Assembly (NCBI GenBank): GCA_002422125.1
Contig: DITF01000032.1
Coordinates: 1 to 14,985 of the forward strand
Reading direction: 5' to 3'
Length of the DNA: 14,985 bases
Source of the DNA: a bacterium UBP17_UBA6191
Lineage (GTDB): Bacteria; Muiribacteriota; UBA6191
Shown here one piece after another: positions 12,746-14,985 of this stretch. The notes under the pieces are model-generated. The model did no database searches. It was not told the origin of the DNA and worked only from the letters and a program-made list of their open reading frames with translations. Position 1 is the stretch's first letter, and every line of letters starts with the position of its first letter. The position numbers and the translations under genes were made by a program.

Positions 12746-14368
12746 TTAGGAAACCCCGCCTTCTCGCAAAGTTACATGCCGTTTGTGCCACTCCACATAC
12801 ATATTGTCAAAATACTTGGGTTCTTCAAGCATTGGTTTAGTGACCTGAAAAACACCCTTATAACCCATATAGTTTAGAGCCGAAGCCCCCGACAATAGAA
12901 TTTTTAGGGCTTCACTTACCTGGATGTGTCCACTTTTGGCATACTCGCGGACATAGTCCTGAGCTTCCTGATCAAATTCCAGATTTAATCCAAATTCATT
13001 GTAAAAACCATCTGAAAAATCGTCAAAAGGACTGCGGGATAAAATCTTTAACAAATAATCCTTGGGCTGTTCACAAACTTCTCTGGAGATTAAAACACTG
13101 CGATGCGTAGAGCCCGGTAGCTCATATTGAAAATCTGTCAGCACATCTTCCCAGGCTCCAATTAAAGCTCGAGCTCCGGTTTTATTCTTTTCCGCTTTTT
13201 CGGCAATCCATTCAATGGCATCGTCAGAAAACTGAAGATCAAGACCAAAGGACTGAAATTCAGTCTGGTACTGTTTTAACAGGGAATCTTCCGTATCGTT
13301 CATGATACGAATGAGATCGTTTTTAGACAGGTGATTTACATAAGAGCGAATTGGGGTCCGGCCCACTAATTCAGGAATCAAGCCATATTTAATGAAGTCA
13401 TCTTCTTCGGCAAACGGGTAATAACTTTTGTAATCCGTTAAATCACGATTGGCCGAATCATTAAATCCTGAAATGACCAGATTTCCCTGATCATCCATCG
13501 ACCCAGCCTTACGGGACATCCTCTTTTTAATAATCTGTTCCAGATTTTCATTTGATCTCTGAAAAGACCCACCCAGAATAAATAAAATCTTCTCCGTGGA
13601 GAGAGTGTTGTCCTGTTTCTTTTTACCTCGCTGTCGATCCATCAGATCCTGAATCTGTGCGCCTGGAGACATGGGGTTCTCAATACTTACGACTTTTCTT
13701 TCAATCAATTTCAGAATGGCCCGTTGAAAACCCTCTCTGGAAATATCGTGACCAACACTTCCCTCTCTGGCCTTTTTGTCTAACTCATCAATAAAAATGA
13801 TGGCCCCATTGCGGGTAATAAAATCAGCCTGTTCCTGCTTGGAAGAACCGGGAGCCATCTCAATTAACTCCCGTATCATGTCATCTGCGGATTTTCCCAC
13901 ATATCCAGCCTCTGTATAGTCTGTGGCATCCACCACCAGAGTCGGAACCTCCAAAAGATCGCCTAAAACCTCAACGGCATAGGTCTTACCACTACCGGAA
14001 GGGCCAGCTATCAGAGTATTTTTTTTGCGAAAACGCTTTAAGGCACTGGAATCCTTGCCACTTTCGCGCATCTGTTTAATCATGGCAAAATGAAAAGCCG
14101 CCGCAATGGCCAGTCGTTTTTTGTATTCTTCCTGACCAATCACATACTTATCCAGATATGCTTTGATTTCCCTTGGTGTATAAAGCCGAATTCCCGACTG
14201 CTTGCCACCACTTGGCACTTCCTCACTCATTCTTTCTTCAATAACTGTCCAAAAATGAGATTCCGCCTCATCAAAGGCATTAAGGTAAAGTCTCGTGGCC
14301 TTTTCTTCAGACACATTGTAGTCGCGCTTGATTTTTTCGAGGGTTTCTCTGGGTATGGTTACTCTCAT
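12746..14368 (-). CDS. ClpX-like AAA+ ATPase without zinc-binding domain
   Basis: A 540-aa AAA+ unfoldase-like protein (E. coli ClpX is 424 aa). Residues about 65-420 follow ClpX: YTPREIKAYLDKYVIGQEEY, Walker A GPSGSGKT (122-129), ATDYTEAGYVGKSADDMI with the pore loop GYVG (155-158), Walker B IIFIDELDK (190-198), SREGFQRAILKLIERK, KILFILGGSF, YGLIPELVGRTPI, and sensor-2 KTGARAL. Three differences: the N-terminal zinc domain is replaced by a charged helical segment (1-50); the ClpP-docking loop lacks a canonical [LIV]GF (the nearest is ISGF in a longer, polar insert); and about 100 extra residues, partly acidic and aromatic, follow the AAA core. It probably remodels proteins without ClpP. It stands alone on its strand; the promoter should lie in the 90-bp gap upstream. 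Start: ATG at 14368 with a weak GGTAG upstream. Confidence 0.88.
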   Translation of the reverse strand: MRVTIPRETLEKIKRDYNVSEEKATRLYLNAFDEAESHFWTVIEERMSEEVPSGGKQSGIRLYTPREIKAYLDKYVIGQEEYKKRLAIAAAFHFAMIKQMRESGKDSSALKRFRKKNTLIAGPSGSGKTYAVEVLGDLLEVPTLVVDATDYTEAGYVGKSADDMIRELIEMAPGSSKQEQADFITRNGAIIFIDELDKKAREGSVGHDISREGFQRAILKLIERKVVSIENPMSPGAQIQDLMDRQRGKKKQDNTLSTEKILFILGGSFQRSNENLEQIIKKRMSRKAGSMDDQGNLVISGFNDSANRDLTDYKSYYPFAEEDDFIKYGLIPELVGRTPIRSYVNHLSKNDLIRIMNDTEDSLLKQYQTEFQSFGLDLQFSDDAIEWIAEKAEKNKTGARALIGAWEDVLTDFQYELPGSTHRSVLISREVCEQPKDYLLKILSRSPFDDFSDGFYNEFGLNLEFDQEAQDYVREYAKSGHIQVSEALKILLSGASALNYMGYKGVFQVTKPMLEEPKYFDNMYVEWHKRHVTLREGGVS

Positions 14369-14407
14369 GCCATCAGTCTACCATTAAATTCGATCTCAGA
14401 AAACGCT

Positions 14408-14434
14408 TTGACCCATCTAGCTCCATTTTAAAAT
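14408..14434 (+). promoter_or_regulatory. Candidate promoter for the small membrane-protein ORF
   Basis: TTGACC (14408-14413, 5 of 6 to the -35 consensus), a short 15-nt spacer, and TAAAAT (14429-14434, 5 of 6 to TATAAT). Transcription would start near 14441, leaving an 18-nt leader with no Shine-Dalgarno sequence before the ATG at 14459. The same 90-bp gap (14369-14458) must also hold the minus-strand promoter of the ClpX-like gene, for which I see no convincing boxes. Confidence 0.28.
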
Positions 14435-14458
14435 CATTTGTGGTAAAATATCCGAACT

Positions 14459-14668
14459 ATGTCAAACAAAGAAATTCGCCTATCCTCTGAAATTAACGAT
14501 GAAGCTATCTCCGCACCTTTTTTGAAGCAGGTATTTCAAATCCTCGGCATTCTCTGTGTAGGTACTGCATTTGTTATCTGGATATCCATCTGGGCCCAAG
14601 ACTTCCGCAAAGACTCCCTCTTCTCTCCTACAACTGGCAAGCTGGAAAAAGCGGATAGTCCCCAGTAA
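14459..14668 (+). CDS. Possible small single-pass membrane protein
   Basis: A 69-codon open frame. The N-terminal 20 residues are polar (MSNKEIRLSSEINDEAISA). Residues about 22-46 are one hydrophobic segment (FLKQVFQILGILCVGTAFVI then WISIWA), and the C-terminal tail is charged and soluble (DFRKDSLFSPTTGKLEKADS). No family is recognised. Reality is supported by a membrane-protein-like layout, a promoter candidate upstream and a terminator candidate just downstream. Against it, there is no ribosome-binding site. It is divergent from the ClpX-like gene and faces the right-edge HNH gene. An accessory or membrane-anchoring role is possible but unsupported. Confidence 0.45.
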   Translation: MSNKEIRLSSEINDEAISAPFLKQVFQILGILCVGTAFVIWISIWAQDFRKDSLFSPTTGKLEKADSPQ

Positions 14669-14685
14669 GCAGCTCCACAACTTTT

Positions 14686-14719
14686 TGGGGTGAACTCGCT
14701 TGTGAACCTCCCCATTTTT
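14686..14719 (+). terminator. Weak rho-independent terminator candidate
   Basis: A TGGGG (14686-14690) can pair with CCCCA (14710-14714) across a 19-nt loop, followed at once by five T (14715-14719). The stem is short and the loop long, so termination would be weak. It lies 18 nt after the small membrane-protein ORF on the same strand, where a terminator is expected. Confidence 0.3.
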
Positions 14720-14803
14720 ACACAATATTGGAATTTTTAAGCATGTAGAATTTCCCATCCATGCTTACAGCGTTTCCCAATCGTGTCGATTCAAATCCAC
14801 AAC

Positions 14804-14985
14804 TCAATTCTTGATCCCCTGCTCCAAACAAAATTGCTTAAGAAGGGCCATTGATCTTTCAATCTCCTCTCTGTGATGCAGGTAGGTATGATGAAGCGAA
14901 CAAAGGGTGGTTAAATTCTCGACTGTGTTTTTGCCTCCATCCATGACGGGCTTTATATGGTGAATGTGTAAATACCGTCTATGGT
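14804..14985 (-). CDS. HNH endonuclease, C-terminal part (enters from right edge)
   Basis: The last 59 codons of a minus-strand gene that begins outside the window, ending with TGA at 14804. The visible part holds the core of an HNH nuclease: HRRYLHIHHIKPVMDGGKNT, then VENLTTLCSLHH and a further HH in YLHHREE. The paired HH with a downstream Asn (GGKNTVENL) and the final H residues match the beta-beta-alpha-metal HNH motif (H-H...N...H), so the nuclease site is intact as far as it can be seen. The tail (EIERSMALLKQFCLEQGIKN) is a short helix. It resembles the C-terminus of the same Bdellovibrio-type HNH family as the left-edge gene and has the same orientation. Too short to fix the subfamily or substrate. 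Confidence 0.8.
   Translation of the reverse strand, partial: HRRYLHIHHIKPVMDGGKNTVENLTTLCSLHHTYLHHREEIERSMALLKQFCLEQGIKN

Noticed and set aside
12721..12760. Direct repeat AGGAAACC across the GST/ClpX-like junction considered as a recombination or regulatory site.
   Set aside because: Two short copies only, each part of coding sequence on its own strand, with no hairpin or further copies.
14480..14758. A 92-codon minus-strand open frame antisense to the small membrane-protein ORF.
   Set aside because: Composition is rich in Cys and Arg with no domain pattern, and it lies opposite a more protein-like frame and over the terminator candidate.
1..14985. Looked for tRNA or rRNA genes, CRISPR arrays, insertion sequences, phage genes, riboswitches and toxin-antitoxin pairs.
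   Set aside because: None seen: nearly all the window is coding with short gaps, and no repeats with regular spacers or transposase motifs were found.

Overview
The window (about 15 kb, mid-40s percent GC by eye) looks like chromosomal, mostly housekeeping DNA from a Gram-negative bacterium. Signal peptides, a lipoprotein, a DsbD-type periplasmic domain and an RlpA-like fold support a Gram-negative envelope. The two edge genes are HNH endonucleases of the kind found in several copies in Bdellovibrio-like (deltaproteobacterial) genomes, so a Bdellovibrionota-type host is my best guess. This rests on family resemblance only; there is no rRNA or species marker here.

Layout. (1) 1-145: N-terminal end of an HNH-nuclease gene running out of the left edge (minus strand), with a good sigma-70-like promoter in front of it. 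(2) 425-11467: one tightly packed run of 13 minus-strand genes. Gaps are at most 24 nt and several genes overlap, so it is very probably one operon. In transcription order: a NucS-like (PD-(D/E)XK fold) protein with a degenerate active site; gamma-class carbonic anhydrase; MoxR AAA+ ATPase; secreted thioredoxin-like plus DsbD-alpha protein; PabB-PabA fusion; PabC; FolP-FolB fusion; FolK; secreted degenerate thioredoxin plus helical-domain protein; lipoprotein; glutathione peroxidase; DUF423 membrane protein; inorganic pyrophosphatase. (3) 11523-12745: a divergent two-gene plus-strand unit, a secreted double-psi beta-barrel (RlpA-like) protein and a glutathione S-transferase. (4) 12746-14368: a convergent minus-strand ClpX-like AAA+ ATPase without the zinc-binding domain. 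(5) 14459-14668: a possible small single-pass membrane protein. (6) 14804-14985: C-terminal end of a second HNH-nuclease gene entering from the right edge.

How the genes fit together. The core of the operon covers most of dihydropteroate synthesis. PabB-PabA makes 4-amino-4-deoxychorismate from chorismate and glutamine, and PabC lyses it to p-aminobenzoate. FolB converts dihydroneopterin to hydroxymethyl-dihydropterin, FolK pyrophosphorylates it, and FolP joins it to pABA with release of pyrophosphate. Ppa at the operon end could hydrolyse that pyrophosphate. folE, folC and folA are not in the window. The remaining operon members are thiol/redox or envelope proteins, some with thioredoxin folds that have lost the CxxC pair.

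The most unusual items are the FolP-FolB fusion followed by an overlapping folK, the ClpX-like ATPase lacking the zinc domain and a canonical ClpP-binding loop, the NucS-like protein with Lys replaced by Cys in its ExK motif, and same-orientation HNH genes at both ends. I saw no tRNA, rRNA, CRISPR array, insertion sequence or prophage.
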